Below, one piece after another: positions 19,601 to 26,000 of a stretch of DNA of 64,000 nt. The translations under genes and the position numbers were made by a program. This DNA comes from Microbacterium sp. MYb45 (GTDB lineage Bacteria > Actinomycetota > Actinomycetes > Actinomycetales > Microbacteriaceae): positions 235,711 to 299,710 of the forward strand of contig NZ_PCPG01000003.1 of assembly GCF_002979655.1 (NCBI RefSeq), given 5' to 3'. Below the pieces are notes generated by a model. It saw only the letters and a list, made by a program, of their open reading frames with translations. It made no database searches and was not told the origin of the DNA. Each line of letters starts with the position of its first letter. Position 1 is the first letter of the stretch.

Positions 19601-19890
19601 TCACAGGCTCTGTGTGTGCCGGTGTATGTGCGAATCTGTCTCTGAGCAACGACCTCTCTGGGAGCTTTAGCCTTGGGTGGGGCCCCAAGGCGGGAATATC
19701 CGGCGCAGTCGGCGCTTCGACAGAAACGAATCCCGGAGCCTTTATGGGAGGGTCGTGCACGGCCGTGGTGGGACCAGTGGGTGGCTATATCCAGGGCGGA
19801 GCCCAGGAAACCGGGCCTGCGTACATTGGTGGCGGGTTGGCTATAGGGGCGAGCGCAGGTTGCAGTTTCGACGTTGGATGGGCGTGGTGA
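13672..19890 (+). CDS. Rhs/YD-repeat protein with variable C-terminal tip (candidate polymorphic toxin)
   Basis: 2072 residues. The start ATG 13672 gives a signal peptide (VVATIATAALVLGMVIAPTAAVA, split here as VVATIATAALVLGM then VIAPTAAVA) after two arginines. Residues ~40-260 form an acidic/Ala-rich linker; ~330 onward is a beta-rich shell with many YD repeats such as YDELNRK, YDLVGNM and YDGLRQL. The Rhs-core end is clear: NVGARTYDPALGKFVSVDP then MDPSGL at 19231-19248. The remaining 213 residues (19249-19887) form the tip, Gly-rich with six cysteines and lower GC (56% over 19321-19440). Wall-bound Rhs/WapA proteins of Gram-positives deliver such tips as contact toxins. One nucleotide separates the stop from the next start, so the downstream membrane protein is the candidate immunity factor. 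Tip activity is unknown. Confidence 0.85.
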   Translation: MSTSYLRRGVVATIATAALVLGMVIAPTAAVAEEKIPTVEKPVYDDPIPGRALGAKGDKGKPASSVTAPAPAPEVVVEAPSGEIELPTSEVDGVETKGAKGSSEATVTGEWQEVGDSGVQVAAADVDAGTDAEELVEAATVEAGVLSSEEATRLGAALAVTLERPTEGEGAAPIAVRVPDELLAGSFGGNYADRLTWVQVPIVDGRPNVKKSTPVAQASAEKSTVLTPAVSDAPVMLMAVAATSTTNGTGSYAATPLKASSTWDVAEQTGAFTWKYDMGVPSASAGPAPSVGLAYNSQAVDGATASTNNQPSAVGEGWDLSASGFIERSYIPCAKDDGASGAVTTSGDLCWRTNNATVSFGGHSGSLIKDDSSGKWRLPNDDGTRFEYLTGTAQGCAPNGTASSDCWKMTTTDGTQYFFGLNRLPGWVTGKAVTNSTWTVPVFGNDVGEPCKAATFAASSCMQAWRWNLDYVVDVHGNAEAFYYTAENNKYLKNKTTTTAYQRGGALARIEYGLRSNNVYGTNAAGYRVLFSYDTKGRCSDATGVKCTTGTLDNAVKPANPAVYPDVPWDRLCTAATCTTAQIAPSFFTNARLATVQSQVLVASAYSNVDKWALSHSYPAPGDGTSPALWMTQVQRTGTAAGQTAIAEPATVFSGTTMQNRVWVVDGLAPLDKWRLSSIKTSLGGVISVNYQGQQCTAAQAPGILGDLPNNIRWCFPEWWVPDTAIPLGGRQDLFHKYPVKSIVVDGVTGGPLSKAQQTQYIYGTPRWRYNDSPLTIANSRTWNVFAGVDTVEVREGDPATVAAQKVTKYTYYQGMNGDRETTTGGTKTVQVAGTSIPDDRWFGGQMHSQQTLKGVGGAVVSTEVSTPWASPVTATSGTRTARLTNVQKTVVTEPVSTGGNRTLETRTTFNDTYGYPVTVSTIPSDAAGTCTTTTYAAPNTTAWVIGLASQVRTVAKTCADASSAQFPADLVSDVKTTYDGGAWGAAATRGLATSTQVVDKYDNGQPHWASGGSQTYDSLGRSLTNTNALGRTSSTAYTPAAAQPLLSTVEKNPAPFLWSTTTTFEPTTGTPATIVDPNGALTSLTVDALGRNSKVWLPLKPKADNPDSPSLSFAYTLSQAAPNAIKTTTLTGGGNVTAFELFDGLGRSVQTQSAAVGGGAVVKTANFDDQGRPYFVDNPYWTASISPGTAFFTPDSENNIPSQVITTYDAVGRTLKTVLNGAGTLRNQTVMAYPGADRVDTTPPQGGTATSVFTNSLGQKKKLVQYLNGSVTGAGQPWTFAYDGAGRNTQMADPAGNDWTWTFDLLGRRTAQDDADSGVSTATYDLVGNMTSTTDARGKTVTTTYDELNRKKAMYAGDAPGAILSEWSYDSVSKGRVTSSTSFVGSTAGTPGTAYKTTVGSYDLAGNPLTTTVSIPAGAPAFAGTSYSVSSYWHPDSTPLAKSVPSIGGLPAEQIRYGYDAWGHLGSVRGASLVLAGTDFSPIGQLSQFNRYDGTNSGYSTYGYDNATGAVLSIKDNAVYGNQGHYVADRTFTRDAVGNVTSSTVAATHPQAQTQKTCYSYDGLRQLTRAWTPNAATACTAAPSAAAMGGPAPIWLDYAYDTLTGNRTSVTSRSSMGTVSTRAYEYPAAGSARPHAVQQVTGAAGQGTGAYGYDESGNQVSRPGQELTFNTVGKVSKVVAGSEVQSNVFDADGNLLLRVSSTDGATLFLGDTTLTQAAGSSVVAGFRTYSGAEGKPVAQRSAKTGTAGSVLTWLFTNLEGTVDVQTTANGSSTVQSYRDPFGAPIADSAQAWADGAGYMNKQVAKATALTNVGARTYDPALGKFVSVDPVIDTNLPQQNTGYAYSGNNPTTYMDPSGLRLTIGCEPYCGKGAATIAQKLTPKARYVYSPTPEQRAEYTERNRLYNQRQAWGDKIFSGAPQAAIERHGIFNTYNQHLFNLYTGKLGATPPVLRPGPKGPPWRPLIEVTAPVDGTVDFTGSVCAGVCANLSLSNDLSGSFSLGWGPKAGISGAVGASTETNPGAFMGGSCTAVVGPVGGYIQGGAQETGPAYIGGGLAIGASAGCSFDVGWAW

Positions 19891-19891
19891 A

Positions 19892-20155
19892 ATGGGTGTA
19901 ATCGACGACGGGACTATTGTTCCGAATCTGATCTTCGGGTCCGTGGCATTCGCTAGCGGACTGCTTATCATCATCTTTCGCAGAAGGGTGAACAATTGGG
20001 TGTTCCGTTCGCAAAAGATTGTCCTGGGTGAACGTGTGGCGCGCGCCTCTGCGGGTCGACAATCGCCCTGGATGATGGGCGTCGTGGGTATTTTCTTCGC
20101 CTTAATGGGCGCTTTCATGGTGTCGGGAGGCGTCGCAGCACTAGTGCAAGTGTAG
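19892..20155 (+). CDS. Two-helix membrane protein, candidate immunity protein
   Basis: 87 residues. Helix 1 is LIFGSVAFASGLLIIIF, then a basic loop RRRVNNWVFRSQKIVLG, the motif ARASAGRQSPWMM and helix 2 GVVGIFFALMGAFMVSG. The gene starts one base after the Rhs stop (TGA-A-ATG), so translation is probably coupled. GC is about 52% over 19921-19980, matching the foreign tip. Paralogues lie at 20534 and 21354. Immediate linkage to a toxin tip is the hallmark of cognate immunity genes; a membrane location would fit a tip acting at the membrane. Role inferred. Confidence 0.7.
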   Translation: MGVIDDGTIVPNLIFGSVAFASGLLIIIFRRRVNNWVFRSQKIVLGERVARASAGRQSPWMMGVVGIFFALMGAFMVSGGVAALVQV

Positions 20156-20161
20156 GAAACC

Positions 20162-20526
20162 GTGGATGGCCGAGAACCGCTCGCCGATGATTGGGCGCGT
20201 CCGGGCACCGCCCCGACGAGGTTGCTGTCGCGGCCATCTTCTCCATAGGGCTTGGCATCTTCGTGCTGTGGGACGTGTTCACGAACGGAGTGCGCACGAA
20301 CTGATTCGGCCTGGCCTTCGTTCTGTTCTTCAAGGAAGGATGGAGCGCGATGAACAGGGAGCATTCGCCGGAGACGCGTGAGCGGGCTTCGCGGATGCTC
20401 GCAGAAGCTCGGCTGTCCGACCCGGCTCGGGTGTACATGGAGGGGGGATCCAGCAAGATGGACCTTTGGAGTATGGCGGCGCGGGATTCGCTGCAGGTGG
20501 TCGTACGGGTTGCTTCACTGACGTAG
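20162..20526 (+). pseudogene. Broken small membrane-protein gene (frameshift plus stop)
   Basis: From GTG 20162 the frame reads VDGREPLADDWARPGTAP. It then needs one extra base in the C run at 20211-20214 to continue as DEVAVAAIFSIGLGIFVLW, a membrane helix, until TGA at 20302-20304. The same frame continues past that stop with FGLAFVLFFKEGWSAM, a second hydrophobic segment, and a charged tail to TAG at 20524-20526. The pieces fit one ancestral two-helix protein of about 120 residues. The last part (ATG 20350, 58 residues, preceded by AAGGAAGG) could still be translated. One deletion plus one stop suggests decay rather than a sequencing error. Confidence 0.55.
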
Positions 20527-20533
20527 GAATTGG

Positions 20534-20809
20534 GTGGCAGGCATGGTGTCCATCGATGTGATTGTCCCCAACCTGATCGTGGGGATACTCGTGATCTGCA
20601 TGGGGTCTCTCGTGGTGTGGCGTCGCAAGACGCTCAACGAGTTTATTTACGATTCTCAGAAGAAATTGCTCGGTCCACGTATCGCGCGCGCTTCGGCTGG
20701 GCGTCAGACGCCATTCATGATGGGCGTCGTGGGAGGTTTCATAGTCATCCTCGGGATTGCCATGGTGACGGTAGGGATCGTCGGAATCGTTCAGAGGCTT
20801 AGTCCGTAG
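20534..20809 (+). CDS. Two-helix membrane protein, paralogue of the Rhs-linked candidate immunity protein
   Basis: 91 residues from GTG 20534 (AGGA five nt upstream), or 88 from ATG 20543. It matches the 19892 protein throughout: IVPNLIVGILVICMGSL, then RRKTLNEFIYDSQKKLLG, RIARASAGRQTPFMMGVVG and a last helix. The shared core ARASAGRQ(S/T)P(W/F)MMGVVG leaves no doubt about common origin. It may be an orphan immunity gene against an earlier tip variant. Confidence 0.7.
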   Translation: MAGMVSIDVIVPNLIVGILVICMGSLVVWRRKTLNEFIYDSQKKLLGPRIARASAGRQTPFMMGVVGGFIVILGIAMVTVGIVGIVQRLSP

Positions 20810-20996
20810 CCAAGGTGCGGACTTCCGTCTTGTGATTTCGAACCTGTTCTGCGTCCTCGACAACTAGAACGATCGGTGATCACGAGACGGCAGCCTGAGT
20901 AGACGATGATGGCTCCACGACTACCGCTGCACGGAGAGCTCGCGGGACGCTATGGAGCGACACGACGATGCAGTTGTCTTCCGCAGGAGGACAGCG

Positions 20997-21293
20997 ATGA
21001 AGATCGTTGCCGGCATCTCCGGAATGCTGCTGCTGATCGTCCGCGGATTCGTTCTCTGGTTCCTGATTCCGTTCTCAACCGTGGCGTGGCTGCTCATCCA
21101 CTCGTGGGCTCAGAAAGCAACGCTGGGTCAGGCGATCTGCTGGTACGACTGGAACTTCATTGCGTTTCTGCTTCTGATGCCTTTTCGGCCCGCTCTTCGT
21201 TACAGCACGGGTGAAGAGAAGATCCGGTTCTTGCGCATCTCAGAGATGCGAGTAATGCCGACGTACAAGATTGCACTGTCACAGCTGGACTAG
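20997..21293 (+). CDS. Small membrane protein of the Rhs island, unknown
   Basis: 98 residues with GCAGGAGG at 20983-20990, six nt before the start. It has an N-terminal hydrophobic stretch GMLLLIVRGFVLWFLIPF, a second WNFIAFLLLMPF and a polar tail rich in Lys/Arg. It is not similar to the three paralogues around it. It sits between two of them and may protect against another tip or belong to another displaced module. I do not recognise it. Confidence 0.6.
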   Translation: MKIVAGISGMLLLIVRGFVLWFLIPFSTVAWLLIHSWAQKATLGQAICWYDWNFIAFLLLMPFRPALRYSTGEEKIRFLRISEMRVMPTYKIALSQLD

Positions 21294-21353
21294 GCCCTTG
21301 CGGCAGCGGTGGCTCCGCTATCTTGAACGGGAGCTTCCAGGGAGGTGGCGCTG

Positions 21354-21587
21354 ATGCCGAATCAAGCGATTGTCGCCATCGTTGTCGTCATCCTAGGACT
21401 CGTTGCTATCGCACTACATCGAGTAATTCCTGCGATGATCCACGGCGCACTGAAGATGTTCTTTGGAGAGCCGGTGGCCGATGACGCCGTACGAGGGCCT
21501 TCGGCGAAAGTCCATGTCCTCGTTGTCGGCGTGATCATCGTGGCTTTCGGCGGATTCATGTTCGTGTCTGGCGTATCTCAGGGTTGA
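21354..21587 (+). CDS. Two-helix membrane protein, divergent third paralogue
   Basis: 77 residues; GGGAGG at 21340-21345 supports ATG 21354. Helix 1 IVAIVVVILGLVAIAL, loop HRVIPAMIHGALKMFFGEPVA, helix 2 VLVVGVIIVAFGGFMFVSG. It aligns with the 19892 protein at the positively charged loop, at the Gly-Glu-x-Val-Ala and at the final helix ending Phe-Met-x-x-Ser-Gly, but lacks the ARASAGRQ core. Its stop overlaps the fragment of Rhs 3' end that follows. Confidence 0.6.
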   Translation: MPNQAIVAIVVVILGLVAIALHRVIPAMIHGALKMFFGEPVADDAVRGPSAKVHVLVVGVIIVAFGGFMFVSGVSQG

Positions 21588-21616
21588 GCGCCAGTTGCAG
21601 CTTCGACCTTGGATGG
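21586..21616 (+). pseudogene. Fragment resembling the 3' end of the Rhs gene
   Basis: Bases 21586-21616 match 19851-19881, the last codons of the Rhs gene, at 27 of 31 positions without gaps. Translated in the corresponding frame it gives SASCSFDLGW against SAGCSFDVGW of the Rhs tip. No long open frame accompanies it, so only the last few codons of a related tip remain. Confidence 0.6.
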
Positions 21617-21654
21617 TTTGACGGTCAGCGTTCCATGCACCACCGTCGCCGCTC

Positions 21655-21734
21655 CGAGTGCACGGGAAGCTGTCGAATGCACGGCTTGCCGGCGTAGACA
21701 GTCCGTGCATTCGTCGGTAAGCCGTGCACTCGAG
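21655..21734. repeat. 80-bp palindromic repeat element, copy 1
   Basis: The element holds four copies of CGAGTGCACGG or its complement: two in one orientation at its left, two inverted at its right, ending CCGTGCACTCG. A second copy with the same layout is at 33962-34040. It lies between the Rhs island and the TipA-type regulator. The length and symmetric layout suggest a REP or MITE-like non-coding mobile repeat. Confidence 0.7.
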
Positions 21735-21777
21735 AAGGAGTAGCGAGGGGCGGGAGCGCGAGGGCGCGAACTCCCGC

Positions 21778-21808
21778 TTGACCTTGACGCGACGTCAACT
21801 TCTAGAGT
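21778..21808 (+). promoter_or_regulatory. MerR-type promoter with operator in a 19-bp spacer
   Basis: -35 TTGACC (21778-21783) and -10 TAGAGT (21803-21808) are 19 bp apart, the long spacing typical of MerR-controlled promoters. The spacer contains the palindrome TTGACGCGACGTCAA (21784-21798). It drives the TipA-type gene at 21836, so autoregulation is expected. Confidence 0.8.
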
Positions 21809-21835
21809 CGAGATATCGAACAGGAAGAAGGCGAC

Positions 21836-22615
21836 ATGGAACGGGACGACTGGTCCATCCAGGAGATCGCGCGGCTGGCGGGAACCACGAGTCGCACGCT
21901 GCGGCACTACGACGACATCGGACTGCTGCCGCCTTCGCGCATCGCGAGCAACGGCTACCGGCACTACGACGGACAGGCGCTCGTGCGCTTGCAGCGCATC
22001 CTCCTGCTGCGAGAGCTCGGACTCGGGCTGCCGCAGATCGCGGAGGTGCTCGAACGCGAGCGCGGCGAAGCACCCGCCCTCGAGACCCATCTCGCGCTGC
22101 TGCGCGAGGAGCAAGCCCGGCTGGCGCGGCAGATCGCGTCGGTCGAATCGACCATCACAGCATTGAGAGGAGGTGAGAACCTCATGGCAGAGAACATGTT
22201 CGACGGCTTCGACCACACCCAGTACAAGGAGGAGGTCGAGGATCGTTGGGGCAAGAAGGCCTACGCCGACAGCGACCGCTGGTGGCGGGGGATGACGGAT
22301 GCCGAGCGCGCCGACTGGCAGCAGCGCGTGTCCGACCTCGGACGCGACTGGATCGCCGCGGCGGAAAGCGGCATCGACCCGGCATCCGCCGAGGCTCAGG
22401 ACGTCGCGCGACGCCACGTGGAGTGGCTCACGGGCATCCCGGGTACGCCCGCGGCCGTCCCCGGCGGCGACGTCAAGGCGTACGTGATCGGGCTCGGCGA
22501 GATGTACGTCGCGGATCCGCGCTTCGGCGCGAATTACGCGACGTCGTCCGGCGGCACCCACGGCGCGGAGTTCGTCCGCGACGCGCTCCGCATCTATGCG
22601 GAGGCGAACCTCTAG
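21836..22615 (+). CDS. tipA: MerR-family regulator with TipAS drug-sensing domain
   Basis: 259 residues. An N-terminal winged helix (WSIQEIARLAGTTSRTLRHYDDIGLL) is named here by its ends: WSIQEIARLAG and TLRHYDDIGLL. A dimerisation coiled coil follows to about residue 110, then a TipAS-type domain beginning with MFDGFDHTQYKEEVEDRWG and containing WWRGMTDAE and FGANYATSSGG. TipAS domains bind thiopeptide antibiotics such as thiostrepton in Streptomyces TipAL. ATG 21836 follows GGAAGAAGG and the MerR-type promoter. An internal ATG at 22183 preceded by GGAGG could yield the TipAS domain alone, as reported for TipA. Confidence 0.88.
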   Translation: MERDDWSIQEIARLAGTTSRTLRHYDDIGLLPPSRIASNGYRHYDGQALVRLQRILLLRELGLGLPQIAEVLERERGEAPALETHLALLREEQARLARQIASVESTITALRGGENLMAENMFDGFDHTQYKEEVEDRWGKKAYADSDRWWRGMTDAERADWQQRVSDLGRDWIAAAESGIDPASAEAQDVARRHVEWLTGIPGTPAAVPGGDVKAYVIGLGEMYVADPRFGANYATSSGGTHGAEFVRDALRIYAEANL

Positions 22616-22622
22616 CGAGTGG

Positions 22623-22742
22623 GGGCGTTTCGTCTCGTCGCTGCGCTCCTCGCTCAACGACCGGGTGGGGGGCGTTCGCGCTCCTCGCTCAACGGCCGCG
22701 ACGACTGCGGTCGTTGAGCGAGCGGAGCGAGACGAAACGCCC
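22623..22742. repeat. Long imperfect inverted repeat with internal partial copy
   Basis: The left arm 22623-22662 (GGGCGTTTCGTCTCG ... CTCAACGACC) pairs with the right arm 22709-22742 (GGTCGTTGAGCGAGCGG ... AACGCCC), apart from a 6-nt insertion in the left arm. A partial direct copy of the left arm lies at 22667-22697. The gap 22616-22826 has no gene. It may act as a terminator for the tipA gene or be a dispersed palindromic repeat of this genus. Confidence 0.65.
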
Positions 22743-22814
22743 CTCCCGGCGTATCCGGGCCTAGCGAACGGCGGGTCGGGGTGCAAGGGGGAGCCCCTGG
22801 CGCGGGGGCGGGCG

Positions 22815-22820
22815 TAGGGT
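22815..22820 (+). promoter_or_regulatory. -10 box of a leaderless start
   Basis: TAGGGT ends 6 nt before ATG 22827, and no ribosome site is present, so the transcript probably begins at the start codon. Confidence 0.55.
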
Positions 22821-22826
22821 CGTGCC

Positions 22827-23201
22827 ATGAGTCGGCGGCACAAGGACAGGGACGCATCGCCGATGTTCCTCGTCGCGACCACCGCCTACACCGCGAACTG
22901 TGCACTCGGCGCCTCGGTCGCCGCCCGGCTCATCGACACCAGCCGCTTCCGCTGGCTGCATCATGCGCTCTACATCGCCACCTGCGCCACCGTCGCCGCG
23001 GCTGTCGCGGTCGGCTGGTCCCGCGGCCCCCGCACCTCCGGTCGCCGAGCCGCCCTCGCACTGCTCCCCGCGGCGGGCCCCCTCGCCGCGATCCCGTACC
23101 TCGGCAGCCACGGCCGCCGGCATCCACTCGTCGCGCTCGCCGCGGCCCCCTTCATCGTCGCGGGACTCGTCGTCTCGCTCCGCCCCGCCGACCGGAAGTG
23201 A
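22827..23201 (+). CDS. Hypothetical multi-helix membrane protein
   Basis: 124 residues with hydrophobic stretches [54 protein letters not shown] and [16 protein letters not shown], so probably four helices. N- and C-termini are basic. It precedes the nitroreductase by 4 nt and is probably co-transcribed from a leaderless promoter. No characterised family recognised. Confidence 0.6.
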   Translation: MSRRHKDRDASPMFLVATTAYTANCALGASVAARLIDTSRFRWLHHALYIATCATVAAAVAVGWSRGPRTSGRRAALALLPAAGPLAAIPYLGSHGRRHPLVALAAAPFIVAGLVVSLRPADRK

Positions 23202-23205
23202 CCGC

Positions 23206-24045
23206 ATGGAACTGCTCGACGCCATCCGCCGCCGCAAGACCACGAACGGGCCGTTCCTGCCCGACCCGGTGTCGGAGGAGCATCAGCGCATCCTCCTCGA
23301 AGCCGCGGGCCGCGCGCCCTCGCAGTTGAACAGCCAGCCGTGGCGGTTCGTCGTGATCGAGAGCCGCGACACCATCGAGCAGATCGCCCGCATCTCGGGC
23401 GAGAGCATGACCGAGGCGATGTCGAACGGCACGTTCTTCGAGCGCTACAAGCCGTACTTCCGCTTCAGCCAGGCCGAGATGGAAGAGAAGCGCAGCGGGA
23501 TGCTGTTCGACAAGCTGCCCGCCGCCCTCCGCCCGTTCACGAGCCAGGTGTTCACCAAGCGCGGCCAGACGCTCATGAACACGTTCGGGGTGCCCAAGAC
23601 CCTCGGCTCCGAGAACCGCAAGCTCGTCGCGGGGTCACCGCTGCTGATCGGCGTCATGCTCGATCGCAGCGAGTACCGGCCGGGGCAGCTGTCGTCGTTC
23701 TACTCGGTGTTCAGCATGGGCGCGGCGATGGAGAACATCTGGCTCACGACGGTCGAGCTCGGCATGGGCATCCAGTTCATCTCCTTCCCGATGGAAGTTC
23801 CGGGGCGTTGGGACGAGATCGTCGAGCTGCTGCGGGTGCCCGACGACCTCGAGCTCATGGCCGTCTACCGGCTGGGCTACCTGCCGCCCGAGCAGCGCCG
23901 ACCCGCGATCGACTGGTCGAGCAGCCAGCGCAAGCTCGTGTCGCAGTACGTGTTCCGCGAGAACGGAGACACGCCGCAGGAGGGGTGGGACGACGGCCCG
24001 ACGACCGGCCCGGTCACTCCCGGCCCGAGCGTGGCAGGCGACTGA
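23206..24045 (+). CDS. Nitroreductase family protein
   Basis: 279 residues. The N-terminus [15 protein letters not shown] and [16 protein letters not shown] are the FMN-binding signature of nitroreductases; [19 protein letters not shown] is the other conserved segment. The family reduces nitro compounds, quinones or flavins using NAD(P)H. It is slightly longer than the usual ~200 residues, with an insert at ~80-150 and a polar tail. The 3' end overlaps the convergent FAD/Rieske gene by 32 nt. Confidence 0.82.
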   Translation: MELLDAIRRRKTTNGPFLPDPVSEEHQRILLEAAGRAPSQLNSQPWRFVVIESRDTIEQIARISGESMTEAMSNGTFFERYKPYFRFSQAEMEEKRSGMLFDKLPAALRPFTSQVFTKRGQTLMNTFGVPKTLGSENRKLVAGSPLLIGVMLDRSEYRPGQLSSFYSVFSMGAAMENIWLTTVELGMGIQFISFPMEVPGRWDEIVELLRVPDDLELMAVYRLGYLPPEQRRPAIDWSSSQRKLVSQYVFRENGDTPQEGWDDGPTTGPVTPGPSVAGD

Positions 24046-25540
24046 GGTCCTTCACCGCCGGACCCTCGATGCGGGTGCCGTCCGCCGCGAACCGCGAGGC
24101 GTGCAGCGGGCAGTCCCACGTGCACTCGGCATCGTTCCACTCGAGCACGCCGCCCATGTGCGTGCACACCGCGCCGACCGCGCGCGTCACGCCGTGGACC
24201 GTCGAGACGCCGACCGGACGACCGCCCCGGTTCGCCACCACACCCTCGCCCTCGGCAGGCTTCGCGACGGGGACCGAGCGGCTCTCGGCATCCGCCCATC
24301 CGCCGGCGAGCGCGGCCGCGACCTTCCCACCCTCGACGGCTCCGCGCCCGAGGTCGGCGGGCATGGTCATACGCGTGCCGATGGTCGTCATCCAGGTCGG
24401 CCGGTCACGCCACGGCGTGCCGAGGATCTCGGCGGTCAGACGCTGTGCGGCAGCCGGGGCGTTCGACAGCCCCCACTTGGCGTAGCCCGTCGCGAACCGG
24501 ATGCGGCCGAGACCGCGGGGCATCGCACCGACGAACGGGATCAGGTTGTGCGACTCGTAGTCCTGCGCCGACCACCGATGCGTCTCCTCGGCGCCGGGGA
24601 AGTGCAGCTGCGTCCAGGCGACGAGGTCGTCGACCTCGGCCTTCTCGCTGTCGGACCTGCCGACCGGGTGGCCGTTGCCTCCGACGACGAGCTGAGCCTC
24701 GCCCCCGGGCCCGTCGGCCGCGCTCACCGGACGGACCGAGCGGGTCGGGCCGTCGACCGAGAGGAACATCCCCGCGGGCACATCGCCCGGCACCCGGAAC
24801 GATACGCAGTACGACCGCAGCCCGTGCGTCTTGGCGAAGTACAGCCCGCGGTCGGTGATCGGGGTGCCGGTCGCGAGCACGATGTGGTCGGCGAAGATGG
24901 GCCCCGCCGTGGTGTCGACGCGACCGGGCAGCGCGCGGGTGCCGGTGGCGCGGACGCCGATGTGCAGCGTGCCGCCCGCACTCAGCAGCTCGTGGGCGAG
25001 CGCGACCGTCACGGCGACCGGGTCGATCGCGATCTGATCGTCGAGGGCCACGGCGGCGGCCACCGGGAACGGCGTCGACGGCACCGTCGTGGCCGTGAGC
25101 AACCGTGTCGGCAGCCCGGCCTCGCGGGCAGCGTCGTGCTGGTCGCGCACGTCTCCTGCGCCGTCGGGCCCCTGCGCGTAGGAATGGTCGGTGTGGCGGG
25201 TGAACGGCACGTCCGCGCTCTCGGCGAAGGCGGTCAGCCACTCCATCCCCGACCTGTTGGCGTCGACGTACGCGCGCACGAGCGACGCCGGGTGGTGGCG
25301 CCGGATCGCCGCGAGCCGTGACCCCTGCAGGAGCGACAGCTTGCCGGTGTTCGCGCCGGTCGCGAGCTCGGCGATGCCACCCGCGTCGATCACGGCCACA
25401 TCGAGCCCGGCCCGGGTGAGCATGACGGCCGTCGTGAGGCCGGTGATGCCGGCGCCGACGACCACGACGTCGTGTCGCACACCCTCCTCGAAGGGCGATC
25501 CGGTCGGCAGCGACTTCTCGAGCTTCCACAGAGGGGTCAT
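24014..25540 (-). CDS. FAD-dependent oxidoreductase with C-terminal Rieske domain
   Basis: 508 residues from ATG 25540 (an in-frame upstream codon at 25606 is less likely). The N-terminal FAD motif is [18 protein letters not shown]; the DAO-type body ends with [16 protein letters not shown]. The last ~110 residues form a Rieske [2Fe-2S] domain with ligands CTHMGG and CPLHASRF. Such DadA-like/Rieske fusions are widespread in actinobacteria and their substrate is unknown. It is convergent with the nitroreductase and divergent from crcB. Confidence 0.88.
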   Translation of the reverse strand: MTPLWKLEKSLPTGSPFEEGVRHDVVVVGAGITGLTTAVMLTRAGLDVAVIDAGGIAELATGANTGKLSLLQGSRLAAIRRHHPASLVRAYVDANRSGMEWLTAFAESADVPFTRHTDHSYAQGPDGAGDVRDQHDAAREAGLPTRLLTATTVPSTPFPVAAAVALDDQIAIDPVAVTVALAHELLSAGGTLHIGVRATGTRALPGRVDTTAGPIFADHIVLATGTPITDRGLYFAKTHGLRSYCVSFRVPGDVPAGMFLSVDGPTRSVRPVSAADGPGGEAQLVVGGNGHPVGRSDSEKAEVDDLVAWTQLHFPGAEETHRWSAQDYESHNLIPFVGAMPRGLGRIRFATGYAKWGLSNAPAAAQRLTAEILGTPWRDRPTWMTTIGTRMTMPADLGRGAVEGGKVAAALAGGWADAESRSVPVAKPAEGEGVVANRGGRPVGVSTVHGVTRAVGAVCTHMGGVLEWNDAECTWDCPLHASRFAADGTRIEGPAVKDLSRLPRSGRE

Positions 25541-25613
25541 GCGCACAGTCAACGGCGTGCGGTGCCCGGCATCCACGCCCTTGACATCGCCGCGGCGCAC
25601 TGTCACGCGCGAC

Positions 25614-25619
25614 TACAGT
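25614..25619 (+). promoter_or_regulatory. -10 box of the leaderless crcB transcript
   Basis: TACAGT is followed by 6 nt and then GTG 25626, without a ribosome site. A TTGACA at 25581 lies 27 bp upstream, too far to act as its -35. Confidence 0.6.
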
Positions 25620-25625
25620 GGCGAC

Positions 25626-26000
25626 GTGACCCTCCGCCGCATCCTCCTCGTCGCCGCCGGCGGCACAGTGGGCACGGCGGCACGGCTCGGCCTGGGGCTC
25701 GCTCTCCCGGACGCCGGCGGTGTACCCGTCGCGGTGCTCGTCGCGAACGTGGTCGGTGCCCTGCTGATCGGTGTGCTGGCCGCGCGGATTCCCGCATCCA
25801 CGGATCTGCGACTGCTGCTCGGCACCGGGGTGCTGGGCGGCTTCACGACGTACAGCGCGTTCATGACGGGGAGCGTGCAGCTGTGGGCGGATGCTCCCGT
25901 GCTCGCGTTCGCCTATGCCGCGGGGAGTCTCGTGCTCGGACTCGGCGCGGCAGCTCTCGGGCTGCGCATCGCCCGCCCGCGCGCCGGAGCGGCATCGTGA
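25626..26000 (+). CDS. crcB: CrcB/Fluc fluoride channel subunit 1
   Basis: 124 residues, four hydrophobic helices. The conserved asparagine is in VLVANVVGALLIG and the family motif is GGFTTYSAF. Fluc channels export fluoride as dual-topology dimers; pairs of adjacent genes form heterodimers in many Gram-positives. The GTG start appears leaderless. No fluoride riboswitch fits, since there is no room for a 5' leader. Confidence 0.88.
   Translation: MTLRRILLVAAGGTVGTAARLGLGLALPDAGGVPVAVLVANVVGALLIGVLAARIPASTDLRLLLGTGVLGGFTTYSAFMTGSVQLWADAPVLAFAYAAGSLVLGLGAAALGLRIARPRAGAAS

Noticed and set aside
25581..25586. TTGACA as -35 box of crcB
   Set aside because: 27 bp from the TACAGT -10 box, well beyond the usual 16-19 bp.
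25541..25625. Fluoride riboswitch before crcB
   Set aside because: The transcript seems to begin at the start codon and no fluoride aptamer consensus is seen.
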